NCBI RefSeq assembly: GCF_900168045.1
Contig: NZ_FUYY01000002.1
Coordinates: 434,001-498,000 of the forward strand
Length of the DNA: 64,000 bases
From: Salegentibacter holothuriorum
GTDB taxonomy: Bacteria; Bacteroidota; Bacteroidia; Flavobacteriales; Flavobacteriaceae
Reading direction: 5' to 3'
This document shows, piece after piece, positions 43,777 through 53,378 of the stretch. The stretch's first letter is position 1, and every line of letters begins with the position of its first letter. Under the pieces are notes generated by a model, which saw only the letters and a program-made list of their open reading frames with translations, did no database searches and had not been told where the DNA came from. A program made the position numbers and the translations under genes.

Positions 43777-44444
43777 GCTTTTCCTTTTACCACAATTACA
43801 ATTTCACCTTTAGGCGGTTTATTTGTGTAATGCTGAAGAACCTCAGCTGCCGTACCGCGAATTGTTTCTTCGTGAAGTTTGGTAATTTCCCGGGAAACCG
43901 AAACCGGCCTGTCTTCGCCAAAATACTCTGAAAAATGTTTTAAGGTTTTCAGTAATTTATGGGGTGATTCGTAGAAAATCATTGTTCGGGTTTCTTCGGC
44001 AAGTAAATTCAAGCGGGTTTGTCGCCCTTTTTTTACCGGTAAAAAACCTTCAAAAATAAATTTATCATTTGGAAATCCACTGTTTACCAGCGCCGGAACA
44101 AAAGCTGTAGCGCCTGGAAGGCAATCTACTTCTATGCCTGCTTCAACACAGGCTCGTGTTAATAAAAACCCGGGATCTGAAATTGCGGGTGTTCCCGCAT
44201 CACTTATCAGCGCTATATTTTCGCCGCTTTTAATCCTCTCAACAATGTGATCTACCGTTTTATGTTCATTATGCATATGGTGACTTTGCATATGCGTACC
44301 AATGTCAAAATGCTTTAAGAGTTTCCCACTATTACGTGTATCTTCGGCAAGAATTGTATCTACTTCTTTTAGCACTTTTACCGCCCTAAAAGTCATATCG
44401 TCCAAATTTCCTATTGGTGTAGGGACCAGGAATAATTTTCCCAT
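43773..44444 (-). CDS. rsmI: 16S rRNA (cytidine(1402)-2'-O)-methyltransferase
   Basis: This 223-residue tetrapyrrole-methylase-fold enzyme methylates the 2'-O of C1402 in 16S rRNA. Motifs: FLVPTPIGNLDDMTFRAVKV at the N-terminus, LAEDTRNSGKLLKHF, the SAM-binding LISDAGTPAISDPGFLL, and GCLPGATAFVPALVNSGF-type loop (here DCLPGATAFVPALVNSG). It is shorter than E. coli RsmI (about 286 residues) because the small C-terminal domain is absent, as in many Bacteroidota. The gene downstream overlaps by 4 bases; the upstream gene ends 10 bases away. Confidence 0.92.
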   Translation of the reverse strand: MGKLFLVPTPIGNLDDMTFRAVKVLKEVDTILAEDTRNSGKLLKHFDIGTHMQSHHMHNEHKTVDHIVERIKSGENIALISDAGTPAISDPGFLLTRACVEAGIEVDCLPGATAFVPALVNSGFPNDKFIFEGFLPVKKGRQTRLNLLAEETRTMIFYESPHKLLKTLKHFSEYFGEDRPVSVSREITKLHEETIRGTAAEVLQHYTNKPPKGEIVIVVKGKA

Positions 44445-44454
44445 TAAAGCGAAT

Positions 44455-45246
44455 TTAATTATTGAATTTGTTCTCTATTTTGGCCATAAATCGCTCTTCG
44501 TAATCCTCTTTTCCCTCCCAGTGATTATAATCTGGTTTCACCACCAATTGAATGAATTTTTGAGCTTCATCTAAAGAACTAAAAGTATTTAACTGGGAAA
44601 GTACACGGTTATAGTCTGAAGCATTTCCGTCGAAAAGATTTTTTATGAATGAAAGCCGTTCGTTAAGCCCAATATTAATTCCTTTCTTCAACCTGTCGTT
44701 TACAGACTTTGGTCTTTGGTCTTTTTGACGATTATTCAAGGGTTCAAAATCCGGCAAATTATCATAATCTACCCCAATATTTCTAAAATCATTTTTGAGA
44801 GCTTCGGTTTTTGGCTTTGATGGCTCTTCTTCCATTTGAAGCGATTGCTGTGCCGGCGGTGCCTGTGGTTTAGGATTTGCCTGTTCTATAAGCTCATCTA
44901 CCCGTTCAGATTCCGCAGGCATTTGTGCTACGATATCTTTTATTTTTTCGGTATTGGGTTCGGTAATTGCATCAGCATCTTCGCGATATTCAGTTCCATC
45001 GGGAGCATAATCATCGCGTTCGTGTTGCACCGGTGCTATTGGCTCAACTTTCTTCTCTATCTTAGGCGTTAGTGTGGCTTCAGGAGCTTCAAATGCCTCA
45101 AGATTTTTTTCGGTAAAATTCAATATAGAAAGTTGCTCATATAAGGTTGCCGCTTTTAATTTAAGCGCTTTGGTATCTAGATTTTCTTTTTCAGAAATTA
45201 TTTCTTCAGCAAGTTTTACTAATTCTTCTTTAAGTCTGTTTTTCAT
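44455..45246 (-). CDS. Conserved hypothetical acidic protein
   Basis: A 263-residue cytoplasmic protein. The N-terminal 50 residues are helical (EELVKLAEEIISEKENLDT). The middle (about 55-170) is low-complexity, rich in Pro, Glu and Lys and probably disordered. The C-terminal 90 residues form a compact conserved part (GINIGLNERLSFIKNLFDGN, DYNRVLSQLNTF, VKPDYNHWEGKEDYEERFM). I recognise this as a type of protein seen next to rsmI/tdk in flavobacteria but no function is known to me. It probably heads the rsmI operon. Confidence 0.7.
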   Translation of the reverse strand: MKNRLKEELVKLAEEIISEKENLDTKALKLKAATLYEQLSILNFTEKNLEAFEAPEATLTPKIEKKVEPIAPVQHERDDYAPDGTEYREDADAITEPNTEKIKDIVAQMPAESERVDELIEQANPKPQAPPAQQSLQMEEEPSKPKTEALKNDFRNIGVDYDNLPDFEPLNNRQKDQRPKSVNDRLKKGINIGLNERLSFIKNLFDGNASDYNRVLSQLNTFSSLDEAQKFIQLVVKPDYNHWEGKEDYEERFMAKIENKFNN

Positions 45247-45400
45247 GTGTTTATATTTTTGATCCCAATTTGGAAATTCATCACAGGCTTATAACCATAC
45301 CCCTATGTGTTGCCCTTTTTTCGTTCAGCATCATGCTGGTTTCATTTTTCAGTAATATTTATGAACCCACTTTTTATTTAAAATCTTTCTCAAGTTTCAA

Positions 45401-45468
45401 TGTAACACTTACAAAAAAAGTGCCTTACTCACTAAGTGAGATTTAAAAGCGCCACTGCTGGTGTTACA
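45401..45468. other. Structured element in the gap before tdk
   Basis: TGTAACAC (45401-45408) pairs with GTGTTACA (45461-45468), enclosing a second hairpin CTCAC-TAA-GTGAG (45428-45440). It lies in a 383-base gene-free gap between divergent genes (45247-45629). It could be an RNA structure or an operator pair; nothing else is seen in the gap. Confidence 0.4.
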
Positions 45469-45629
45469 ATAGGAATTTTTTCATTTTAACTTGTAAACCT
45501 ACACCAATCTTGCTTAATTGGGTTTAATAACTTTAGCGGTTAGCAACCGGCAATGGCTTGTATTTTTAATAAATTTGTTCCACCTTTATCAAAATGGGCA
45601 AGTTCCCATTTCGATTTGAAAATTACAAA

Positions 45630-46277
45630 ATGTTTCTCGAAAATACAGTAAATCACGAAGAGCAATTTGGCTGGATTGAAGTTATTTGCGGCAGTATGTT
45701 CTCTGGCAAGACCGAAGAACTAATTCGCCGTTTAAAAAGAGCCCAGTTCGCCAAACAAACCGTAGAAATCTTTAAACCCGCCATAGACACGCGCTATGAC
45801 GAGGAGATGGTGGTTTCACATGATTCTAATGAAATTAGATCTACTCCCGTCCCTTCAGCTTCCAATATCAGGATTCTTGCCGATGGTTGTGATGTGGTAG
45901 GAATAGACGAAGCCCAATTTTTTGATGATGAAATTGTAACGGTTTGCAATGATCTCGCAAATAGAGGAATTCGGGTAATTGTAGCGGGATTGGATATGGA
46001 TTTTAAAGGAAATCCTTTTGGCCCTATGCCCTATCTTATGGCTACAGCAGAATATGTGACCAAAGTACACGCGGTTTGCACCCGCACCGGAAACCTGGCA
46101 CAATTTAGTTATAGAAAAGCGATTAATGACGATCTGGTTTTTCTTGGTGAAAACGAAGAATACGAACCTTTAAGCCGTGGTGCTTATTATAAAGCTATGC
46201 TTAGGGAAAGGGTAAAGAAATTAGATGTGAATGATGCCGAAGAATTACAAGCTAACCTAAAGAAAAAGAATGCCTAA
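45630..46277 (+). CDS. tdk: Thymidine kinase (type II)
   Basis: This 215-residue enzyme phosphorylates thymidine in pyrimidine salvage. The Walker A motif is [15 protein letters not shown], followed by [17 protein letters not shown], Walker [11 protein letters not shown] and the lasso region [16 protein letters not shown]. Here a Cys-x-Arg remains from the zinc ribbon, and parts of the four-Cys pattern are lost, as in many Bacteroidota. The start is chosen at 45630 ([20 protein letters not shown]); an in-frame ATG at 45594 is possible but adds a non-conserved stretch. It overlaps alr by 8 bases. Confidence 0.92.
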   Translation: MFLENTVNHEEQFGWIEVICGSMFSGKTEELIRRLKRAQFAKQTVEIFKPAIDTRYDEEMVVSHDSNEIRSTPVPSASNIRILADGCDVVGIDEAQFFDDEIVTVCNDLANRGIRVIVAGLDMDFKGNPFGPMPYLMATAEYVTKVHAVCTRTGNLAQFSYRKAINDDLVFLGENEEYEPLSRGAYYKAMLRERVKKLDVNDAEELQANLKKKNA

Positions 46278-47376
46278 AGCCGAAGAAACCGTTCTGGAAA
46301 TAGACCTTAACGCCTTAGCTCATAATTTTAAAACTATAAAATCGCAGCTAAAACCGGGCGTTAAATTCATGTCGGTTATTAAAGCTTATGCCTACGGAAA
46401 TGATGCTGCAGGGATAGCGCATAAATTAGAAGAACTGGGTACAGATTATTTTGCGGTTGCTTATACAGAAGAAGGGATTCGCCTTAGAAAAGCGGGAATT
46501 AGTAGACCTATTTTAATATTAAATCCACAACCTGTAAATTATCCTGAAATAATTAAACATTGCCTGGAGCCTAATTTATATAGCGCAAGAACGCTTCAGC
46601 TTTTTATAGATCTCGCTGAAAAGCAAAACCTAGAGGATTACCCGGTTCATATAAAATTTAATACAGGCATGAACCGACTTGGTTTTACTGAAGCCAATTA
46701 TCATCAAATTCCGAAGAATTTAAAGAAGACAAAATCAATTAAAGTAGTCTCAGCCTTTACCCATTTAGCAGCCAGCGAAGATTGGAAAGAACGGGAATTT
46801 ACACTTTCTCAAATTTATAAATTCAAAGACCTGGCGGGCAGTCTTATAGAGGATATTGGTTATGAACCACTTTTACACTCATGTAATACTTCAGCGATTT
46901 TTAATTATCCTTCAGCCAGTTTTTCCATGGTTAGAAGCGGCCTGGGGCTTTATGGCTTTGCAAATGATGACAATCTCAACAAAAAACTTAAACCTGTTGG
47001 TACTTTTAAAACTATTATTTCTCAAATCCAAAATTTAGAAAAAGGTGATACGGTAGGTTATGGCAGGGCTTTCAAAGCTGAAACAACTACAAAAACAGCT
47101 ACACTACCTGTTGGCCATGCCGATGGTATAAAACGTATTTACGGTCACGAAAAAGCAGGAGTTTTTATAAATGGACAATATGCCCCTATTGTAGGCACTG
47201 TTTGTATGGACAGTATCATGGTAAACGTGACAGGTATTAATTGTGAAGAAGGTGACGAAGTAATAATCTTTGGCGGCCCTCAGCATGTTAGTGAACTATC
47301 GGCTAAGGGAGGTACCGTTTCTTATGAGCTTATTACCGGAATTTCACAAAGAGTAAAACGTGTGATTATACAATAA
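46270..47376 (+). CDS. alr: Alanine racemase
   Basis: This 368-residue PLP enzyme converts L-Ala to D-Ala for peptidoglycan. The PLP-binding Lys lies in [31 protein letters not shown] and [10 protein letters not shown] line the barrel, and the catalytic Tyr comes from the C-terminal domain in [12 protein letters not shown], with [14 protein letters not shown]. The usual AxYG motif VKANAYG is changed to IKAYAYG, still functional-looking. It starts inside tdk (8-base overlap), so translation is coupled. Confidence 0.94.
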   Translation: MPKAEETVLEIDLNALAHNFKTIKSQLKPGVKFMSVIKAYAYGNDAAGIAHKLEELGTDYFAVAYTEEGIRLRKAGISRPILILNPQPVNYPEIIKHCLEPNLYSARTLQLFIDLAEKQNLEDYPVHIKFNTGMNRLGFTEANYHQIPKNLKKTKSIKVVSAFTHLAASEDWKEREFTLSQIYKFKDLAGSLIEDIGYEPLLHSCNTSAIFNYPSASFSMVRSGLGLYGFANDDNLNKKLKPVGTFKTIISQIQNLEKGDTVGYGRAFKAETTTKTATLPVGHADGIKRIYGHEKAGVFINGQYAPIVGTVCMDSIMVNVTGINCEEGDEVIIFGGPQHVSELSAKGGTVSYELITGISQRVKRVIIQ

Positions 47377-47442
47377 ATAATTGAAGCTTTTTATAAGCAA
47401 TTATTGTGTAATTTGGTTATCTACTAACCAATCAGAATTATC

Positions 47443-47877
47443 ATGAGTTTTTTCAAAGATTTTAAAAAGTTTATGCTCAAGGGCGATATTATAGCCCTTG
47501 CAACAGCAGTGGTAATAGGCGCCGCTTTTAATAAAATTATTGCTTCTGTAGTAGCCGATGTTATTATGCCTATTATTGGTTTAATTACCGGCGGAACAGA
47601 TTTTTCTCAAAAATTCATCTCCTTAGACGGTGCTTCTTATCAAAATCTTGAAGCAGCAAGAGAAGCTGAAGCTGCTGTTATTACCTATGGAAATTTAATA
47701 GACACCATTATTCATTTTGTAATCGTTGCCTTTTTTATATTTTTGGTACTACGTGCTTACGAAAAGACTAAAAAGGAAAAAGAAGCTCCAAAATTGGTGG
47801 AGCCAAAAGGGCCAACACAAGAAGATTTGCTTACCCAAATTAGGGATGAGTTAAAAAAACAAAATAGTACGACTTAA
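47443..47877 (+). CDS. mscL: Large-conductance mechanosensitive channel
   Basis: This 144-residue inner-membrane channel opens under membrane tension during hypo-osmotic shock. The N-terminal [20 protein letters not shown] followed by [20 protein letters not shown] is the diagnostic first helix of the pore. A second helix lies at about residues 88-108 ([19 protein letters not shown]) and a charged C-terminal helix follows. The periplasmic loop is average length. It is followed by a terminator at 47937-47968. Confidence 0.96.
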   Translation: MSFFKDFKKFMLKGDIIALATAVVIGAAFNKIIASVVADVIMPIIGLITGGTDFSQKFISLDGASYQNLEAAREAEAAVITYGNLIDTIIHFVIVAFFIFLVLRAYEKTKKEKEAPKLVEPKGPTQEDLLTQIRDELKKQNSTT

Positions 47878-47936
47878 ATTTTTTGAAGATACGAGCACCG
47901 CTATGCTGCTCATTTTAAATAAATCGTAATTTAATT

Positions 47937-47968
47937 AAACCCCACAGGAAACTGCGGGGTCTTTTTTT
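47937..47968 (+). terminator. Intrinsic terminator after mscL
   Basis: ACCCCACAG/CTGCGGGGT with loop GAAA is followed by CTTTTTTT. Confidence 0.85.
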
Positions 47969-48157
47969 AACGAAAAACATAAATTAGTTTAAAAACAATA
48001 ATTCTTTTCAATTTTAAAGGCTGAAACTATGTAAGTTAAGCTAAGGATAATAAATTTGCGGCTTGTTTTAAGAAAATGTATTAAACCAATAAGATTTCCG
48101 TCAGAGTTTATGCTGAGCTTAATCGAAATGCGGAAATGACAAAAGAAAAATTAATAG

Positions 48158-48212
48158 ATTCCCGTCTTCACGGGAATAACAAAAATCAATAGTTTTCCGC
48201 CTACGCGGAAAA
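48158..48212. repeat. Two short hairpins just upstream of asd
   Basis: ATTCCCG/CGGGAAT (48158-48164 with 48171-48177) and TTTTCCGC/GCGGAAAA (48193-48200 with 48205-48212), only 18 bases before the asd ATG. The 353-base gap 47878-48230 contains, besides these and the mscL terminator, a -7-like TAAATTTG at 48051-48058, about 170 bases before asd. No gene seen. Confidence 0.55.
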
Positions 48213-48230
48213 AGACAAAAGTTTAAAATT

Positions 48231-49220
48231 ATGAGAATAGCAGTGGTAGGTGCTACCGGAATGGTAGGCGAGATAATGTTAAAAGTATTAGCCGAAAGGG
48301 ATTTCCCAATTACTGATTTATACCTGGTAGCTTCAGAACGTTCTGTAGGGAAAAAGATCAATTTTAAAGGAAAAGACTATGAAGTTATTGGGCTTCAGAC
48401 AGCGGTAGATAATAAACCGGATATCGCTTTATTTTCTGCAGGTGGTGAAACTTCTTTAGAATGGGCTCCAAAATTTGCCGAAAACGGGACAACCGTGGTA
48501 GATAATTCTTCGGCCTGGAGAATGGATGAAACTAAAAAACTGGTGATTCCTGAAATTAATGCTTCAGAACTAACAAAAGAAGACAAGATCATTGCCAATC
48601 CTAACTGTTCTACCATCCAGTTATTAATGGCATTAAAACCGCTACACGATGCTTTTAAAATAAAAAGGGTTATCGTTTCTACTTACCAGTCTATTACCGG
48701 TACCGGAGTAAAAGCGGTGGAGCAATTGGAAAATGAATACAAAGACGAAAAAGGGGAAATGGCCTATCCTTATCCTATTCATAAGAATGCATTACCGCAT
48801 TGTGATGTGTTCCAGGAAAATGGGTACACCAAAGAAGAGATGAAATTGACCAAAGAAACTAAAAAGATTTTGGGAGATGATTCAGTTTTGGTGAGCGCCA
48901 CCGCGATTAGGATTCCTGTAGTGGGCGGACATTCAGAATCTGTGAATATTGAATTTGAGAATGAATTTGATGAAGCTGATGTAAGAAAAATTTTAAGTCA
49001 GTTTCCAGGTGTAACTGTACAGGACAATCCAGATACCAATACTTACCCAATGCCTATTTATGCTGAAGGAAAAGATGATGTTTTTGTGGGGAGAATCCGC
49101 AGGGACTATTCACAACCTAAAAGTTTAAATATGTGGGTGGTAGCCGATAACCTTAGAAAAGGCGCCGCTACCAACACCGTACAAATTGCTGAATACCTTA
49201 TTGAAAATAAATTGGTGTAA
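48231..49220 (+). CDS. asd: Aspartate-semialdehyde dehydrogenase
   Basis: This 329-residue NADPH enzyme converts aspartyl phosphate to aspartate semialdehyde for lysine, threonine and methionine synthesis and for diaminopimelate of peptidoglycan. The N-terminus has [17 protein letters not shown] (NADP loop). The catalytic Cys is in [10 protein letters not shown] and the His in [26 protein letters not shown] is conserved. The start ATG at 48231 follows two hairpins. A terminator follows the gene. Confidence 0.96.
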   Translation: MRIAVVGATGMVGEIMLKVLAERDFPITDLYLVASERSVGKKINFKGKDYEVIGLQTAVDNKPDIALFSAGGETSLEWAPKFAENGTTVVDNSSAWRMDETKKLVIPEINASELTKEDKIIANPNCSTIQLLMALKPLHDAFKIKRVIVSTYQSITGTGVKAVEQLENEYKDEKGEMAYPYPIHKNALPHCDVFQENGYTKEEMKLTKETKKILGDDSVLVSATAIRIPVVGGHSESVNIEFENEFDEADVRKILSQFPGVTVQDNPDTNTYPMPIYAEGKDDVFVGRIRRDYSQPKSLNMWVVADNLRKGAATNTVQIAEYLIENKLV

Positions 49221-49245
49221 ACACGATCAAACCTATAAATTAACT

Positions 49246-49281
49246 AATGCCTGTAAAATTGTAACTTACAGGCATTTTTTA
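49246..49281 (+). terminator. Intrinsic terminator after asd
   Basis: ATGCCTGTAA/TTACAGGCAT with a 9-base loop is followed by TTTTTTAA. It separates asd from the peptidase gene, whose ATG is 31 bases further on. Confidence 0.85.
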
Positions 49282-49311
49282 ATACTAACTGTTTGTATCA
49301 AAACACAATTT

Positions 49312-51468
49312 ATGAAAAAAACATTCTCCGGAATTTTTGCTCTTGCCGTCCTGGCTTCCTGCAACGATTCTAAATCAGAAAAAGAAATCAGTTTGAATTA
49401 TCCTGAAACCAAAAAAGTAGATACGGTAACCGATTATTTTGGAACCGAAGTAAAAGACCCCTACCGCTGGCTGGAAGACGATCGCAGTGAAGAAACCGGG
49501 GAATGGGTAAAAGCCCAAAACGAGGTTACTTTCGATTATCTAAACAGTATTCCGTATAAAAAAGAGCTCGAAGAAAGACTTTCTGAAATATGGAATTACG
49601 AAAAAATAAGCGCTCCTTTTAAAGAAGGCGATTATACTTATTTTTATAAGAATGACGGACTTCAAAATCAATATGTTGTTTATAGAAAAAAAGGTGAAGA
49701 TGGTGAAACAGAAGTCTTTCTGGATCCTAATAAATTCAGTGAAGACGGTACTACTTCCCTGGCCGGCTTAAGTTTCTCTAAAGATGGCAGCAAAGCAGCA
49801 TATTCTATTTCTGAAGGAGGAAGTGACTGGAGGAAAGTAATTATTATAGATGCCGAAAATAAAGAACGGGTAGAAGACACCCTTCAAAATGTAAAATTTA
49901 GCGGGATTTCCTGGAAAGGCAATGAAGGTTTTTACTATTCTAGCTACGAAAAGCCTGAAGGCAGTGAACTTTCGGCAAAAACAGATCAGCATAGATTATT
50001 TTATCATAAACTGGGAACTCCACAAAGTGAAGACAAAGTGATTTTTGGAGATACTGAAGCTCAAAAGCACCGTTATGTTGGTGGGAGCGTTTCAGAAGAT
50101 GACCGGTTTTTATTTATTTCCGCCAGGAATTCAACTTCGGGAGGAAAGCTATTTATGAAAGATCTTTCTAAAACTAACTCAGAATTAGTCACTGTTTTAG
50201 ATCACGAAGATTCTGATACTTATGTTATAGAAAACGAAGGCAGCAAATTGTTTATCGTTACTAATTTAGAAGCACCTAATCGTAAAGTCGTGACTGTAGA
50301 TGCTGCAAATCCTTCTCCTGAAAACTGGGAAGATTTTATTCCTGAAACCGAAAACGTATTGAGCCCTTCTACCGGAGGTGGCTATTTCTTTGCCGAATAT
50401 ATGGTAGATGCGGTTTCTGAGGTAAAACAATATGATTATGATGGCGAACTGGTTCGTGAAGTAGAACTTCCTGGAATTGGGTCTGCCGGCGGATTCGGAA
50501 CTAAAAAAGAAAATGAAGAATTGTATTATTCTTTTACTAATTATGTGACTCCGGGTACCATTTATAAGTACAATATTGAAGAAGGAACTTCTGAGGTTTA
50601 TAATAAACCAAATATAAAATTCAACCCCGAAGATTACGAAAGCAAACAGGTTTTTTACACCTCAAAAGATGGAACAAAGGTTCCTATGATTATCACCCAC
50701 AAAAAAGGCCTTGAGCTTAACGGTAAGAATCCAACTATGCTTTATGGTTATGGAGGGTTCAATGTTAGTTTAACTCCTTCTTTTAGCACTGCAAATGCAA
50801 TTTGGATGGAACAAGGCGGAGTTTATGCCGTGCCAAACCTTCGAGGTGGTGGTGAATATGGTAAAGAGTGGCACGATGCCGGTATAAAACTTAAAAAACA
50901 AAATGTTTTTGACGACTTTATTGCTGCTGCAGAATACCTTATTGAAGAGAACTATACTTCTAGCGATTATCTGGCCATTCGTGGTGGTTCTAATGGCGGA
51001 CTTTTAGTTGGAGCAACAATGACCCAGCGTCCAGACCTTATGAAAGTGGCTTTACCGGCTGTTGGCGTAATGGATATGTTACGCTACCATACTTTTACTG
51101 CCGGTGCAGGCTGGGCTTACGATTATGGAACTTCACAGGATAGCAAAGAGATGTTTGAGTACCTTTACAATTATTCCCCAGTACATAATATTGAAGAAGG
51201 AACAGAATACCCTGCTACTTTAGTAACTACCGGAGATCATGACGACCGTGTGGTACCTGCGCACTCGTTTAAATTTGCTGCCGAATTGCAGGAAAAGCAA
51301 ACCGGTGATAATCCAACTTTAATAAGAATTGAAACCAAAGCCGGTCATGGAGCAGGGAAACCTACAAAAATGATTATTGAAGAATATGCCGATATATTTG
51401 GGTTTACCCTTTATAATATGGGCTTTGATGTACTTCCGAATAAAACTAAAGAAGAAGTAAAAGGATAA
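49312..51468 (+). CDS. Prolyl oligopeptidase family serine peptidase, lipoprotein
   Basis: This 718-residue S9A peptidase cleaves after proline in short peptides. The N-terminus is a lipoprotein signal ([15 protein letters not shown]) with Cys16, so the enzyme sits in the envelope. [27 protein letters not shown] is the family opening. Residues about 85-420 form a beta-propeller. The catalytic triad is Ser in [13 protein letters not shown], Asp in [12 protein letters not shown] and His in [11 protein letters not shown]. The start is ATG 49312; a longer frame to 49186 would overlap asd and its terminator. Normal length. Confidence 0.94.
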   Translation: MKKTFSGIFALAVLASCNDSKSEKEISLNYPETKKVDTVTDYFGTEVKDPYRWLEDDRSEETGEWVKAQNEVTFDYLNSIPYKKELEERLSEIWNYEKISAPFKEGDYTYFYKNDGLQNQYVVYRKKGEDGETEVFLDPNKFSEDGTTSLAGLSFSKDGSKAAYSISEGGSDWRKVIIIDAENKERVEDTLQNVKFSGISWKGNEGFYYSSYEKPEGSELSAKTDQHRLFYHKLGTPQSEDKVIFGDTEAQKHRYVGGSVSEDDRFLFISARNSTSGGKLFMKDLSKTNSELVTVLDHEDSDTYVIENEGSKLFIVTNLEAPNRKVVTVDAANPSPENWEDFIPETENVLSPSTGGGYFFAEYMVDAVSEVKQYDYDGELVREVELPGIGSAGGFGTKKENEELYYSFTNYVTPGTIYKYNIEEGTSEVYNKPNIKFNPEDYESKQVFYTSKDGTKVPMIITHKKGLELNGKNPTMLYGYGGFNVSLTPSFSTANAIWMEQGGVYAVPNLRGGGEYGKEWHDAGIKLKKQNVFDDFIAAAEYLIEENYTSSDYLAIRGGSNGGLLVGATMTQRPDLMKVALPAVGVMDMLRYHTFTAGAGWAYDYGTSQDSKEMFEYLYNYSPVHNIEEGTEYPATLVTTGDHDDRVVPAHSFKFAAELQEKQTGDNPTLIRIETKAGHGAGKPTKMIIEEYADIFGFTLYNMGFDVLPNKTKEEVKG

Positions 51469-51489
51469 GACACTCTAATCCTAAGTTTA

Positions 51490-51527
51490 AACCTCACAGG
51501 TTTTAGAAACCTGTGAGGTTTTTTTAT
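51490..51527 (+). terminator. Palindrome CCTCACAGG/CCTGTGAGG copy 2, probable terminator
   Basis: AACCTCACAGGTTT (51490-51503) pairs with AAACCTGTGAGGTT (51507-51520) and is followed by T-rich DNA, 21 bases after the peptidase stop. It has the same core as 38420-38452 but A-T outer pairs instead of G-C. It may be a dispersed palindrome recruited as a terminator. Confidence 0.65.
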
Positions 51528-51568
51528 ATAAATTGGAATAACTAAAAAAGGTTTTTGAACCATACTTA

Positions 51569-51590
51569 GATCCTGAAATAAATTCAGGAT
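51569..51590. repeat. ATCCTGAA/TTCAGGAT palindrome
   Basis: The core is identical to 851-870 (842-880 hairpin), including loop ATAAA. Confidence 0.65.
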
Positions 51591-51642
51591 GACGTGATAG
51601 GAACTTTTTTAACTCCTAGCTTTAAGTAAGATTTGGTTAATC

Positions 51643-52740
51643 CTAAAACAAAACCTCATCAATTTTCTTTAAAACACTTTTAGGAGGAATGCTGCGAATG
51701 GCATTTTCATAAGCTTCAGGATATTTATTTCCGTAAACAGAAGTTGGTATTTTTGGATATTGATTAAGATCAGGAAGTAAACTGTTATTTTCTGGCTGAT
51801 TAAAAGGCGCAAAACCGGCATAAGGATGTGTCACACCCCAAAGTGTAATTACCGGGGTTCCAAACATTGCAGCCATATGGCCATTTCCACTATCCATAGA
51901 GAGCATAGCATCAAGATTTGCGATAAGTGCTAGTTCTTCGGCTAAAGTCAGTTTCCCTGCAATGCTAAGTGTATTTTTAAATTTTTTTGCCCAGGATTCC
52001 AATTGCGCTGTTTCTTTTTTTCCGCCACCAAAAAGCAAAACTTTAATTTTCAGATTATCGCTTAATTCCCCTAAAACCTCTTCCATTAAATCTGCCGGAT
52101 AAGCTTTAGAATTATGTTGTGCAAAAGGGGCAATTCCCAGCCATTTTTTAGGTTCTTTTCCTACAAGATCCCTTATTTTTTCTGAAAACTTTGCTTTCTT
52201 AGGAAATTGATGTGTGCTAAGGTCTAAAGGATATCCTAAAGCTTCAAACACATCGGCATAGCGCTGTATTGTTGGCTTTAATTGTTTAAAAACCTTATTG
52301 TTTTCCCGGGTAAGGGCTTTCTTTTCATTCCGGCCCTTTTCAATTTGCTTTACCGGAACTCCAAACATATAAAACACAGATTTTAACACATTACTGCGTA
52401 AAACGTTGTGAAGATCGGCTACTTTATCAATTCCTGCATCCCTTAGTTCCTTCGCCAGCCGACCAAGTCCAAGTACGCCACTATGAACTCCTTTAATATC
52501 GGCTTTATAAACCGAAACCCCGGGAATTCCTTTAAACATGGGTTTAAAGAACCCCCGGGTTAAAATCGTGATTTTTAGATGAGGATAGGTGGCCGTTAAT
52601 ACCCGCAAAACAGGCACCGTCATTGCCACATCACCCATAGCCGATAAGCGAATTACCAAAATATGCGAAGTCTCCTCTGCCTCTTGCATCACCCCCAATG
52701 GGGAGGAAGTCTTTTTTATAACGGGAGAAGGCTTCTTCAT
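51643..52740 (-). CDS. Glycosyltransferase family 9 (heptosyltransferase-like)
   Basis: This 365-residue GT-B glycosyltransferase of the lipopolysaccharide heptosyltransferase type has HILVIRLSAMGDVAMTVPVL at the start of its core, LKITILTRGFFKPMF, and the C-terminal nucleotide-sugar segment LDAMLSMDSGNGHMAAMFG, followed by TPVITLWGVTHPYAG. It would add a sugar to the lipopolysaccharide core. The first 27 residues (KKTSSPLGVMQEAEETS) are not family-like; they are encoded by CCCCATTGGGGG-containing DNA that looks like a dispersed repeat. A start at Met18 (52689) is possible. It lies 19 bases after the DUF4254 gene. Confidence 0.9.
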   Translation of the reverse strand: MKKPSPVIKKTSSPLGVMQEAEETSHILVIRLSAMGDVAMTVPVLRVLTATYPHLKITILTRGFFKPMFKGIPGVSVYKADIKGVHSGVLGLGRLAKELRDAGIDKVADLHNVLRSNVLKSVFYMFGVPVKQIEKGRNEKKALTRENNKVFKQLKPTIQRYADVFEALGYPLDLSTHQFPKKAKFSEKIRDLVGKEPKKWLGIAPFAQHNSKAYPADLMEEVLGELSDNLKIKVLLFGGGKKETAQLESWAKKFKNTLSIAGKLTLAEELALIANLDAMLSMDSGNGHMAAMFGTPVITLWGVTHPYAGFAPFNQPENNSLLPDLNQYPKIPTSVYGNKYPEAYENAIRSIPPKSVLKKIDEVLF

Positions 52741-52759
52741 TTTAAATAATTTTAAAGCG

Positions 52760-53365
52760 CTATTTTTTTCTTAAAACAGGGTTCAGTTCATCATCATTGT
52801 ACATCTTCATTTGCCTGTACACCTTCATATATTTTTTTCCGCCAGCAATATCTTCCAGTAACTGATTTATTGCTGTAGAAAGGTCTACACGCTGTTCAAG
52901 CAACACATCCAGCTTAGCTTTACACTTCATCTGGTGCTCTTGCGAGGCGTCTTCCCGGTTGGCCTCCTCGTGCATATGATAGATCTTTAAAGCCAGAATA
53001 GATAATCTATCTATTGCCCAGGCCGGACTTTCAGAATTAATTGTTGCATCGTCGTTTGGTTGAACTTCCTTAAATTTTTCCAGAAAATAGCTATCAATAT
53101 ATTCCACCATGTCGGTACGATCCTGATTAGAAGCATCTATCTGGCGTTTTAAGGTCAGGGCGTCTACCGGGTCTATATGTTTATCCCGAATAATATCCTC
53201 ATAATGCCATTGTACAGTGTCTATCCAACACTTTCTATACAACAAATGATCAATGAGTTGATTTTCGCTATGATAAGGATTTTCAAACGGCTGCTCTACC
53301 GTATCCTTTTCGTGATATTTCTCTATTACTTCCTGAAAGATCTTATTTGCTTTATCTGAAAACAT
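52760..53365 (-). CDS. DUF4254 domain-containing protein
   Basis: A 201-residue soluble helical protein. The block NQLIDHLLYRKCWIDTVQWH, then EDIIRD and PVDALTLKRQIDASNQDR, is diagnostic of DUF4254, and SPAWAIDRLSILALKIYHM follows. The family occurs in Bacteroidota next to glycosyltransferase family 9 genes, as here (GT9 starts 19 bases downstream), which suggests a role in surface glycan assembly. No catalytic residues are known to me. Confidence 0.85.
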   Translation of the reverse strand: MFSDKANKIFQEVIEKYHEKDTVEQPFENPYHSENQLIDHLLYRKCWIDTVQWHYEDIIRDKHIDPVDALTLKRQIDASNQDRTDMVEYIDSYFLEKFKEVQPNDDATINSESPAWAIDRLSILALKIYHMHEEANREDASQEHQMKCKAKLDVLLEQRVDLSTAINQLLEDIAGGKKYMKVYRQMKMYNDDELNPVLRKK

Positions 53366-53378
53366 AAATTATTTTTTT

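Noticed and set aside
45594-45629. Longer start for thymidine kinase
   Set aside because: The added residues are not typical of the family; MFLENTVNH at 45630 is. It remains possible.
49186-49311. Extended start of the prolyl oligopeptidase
   Set aside because: It would overlap the end of asd and its terminator, and would bury the lipoprotein signal peptide that begins at 49312.
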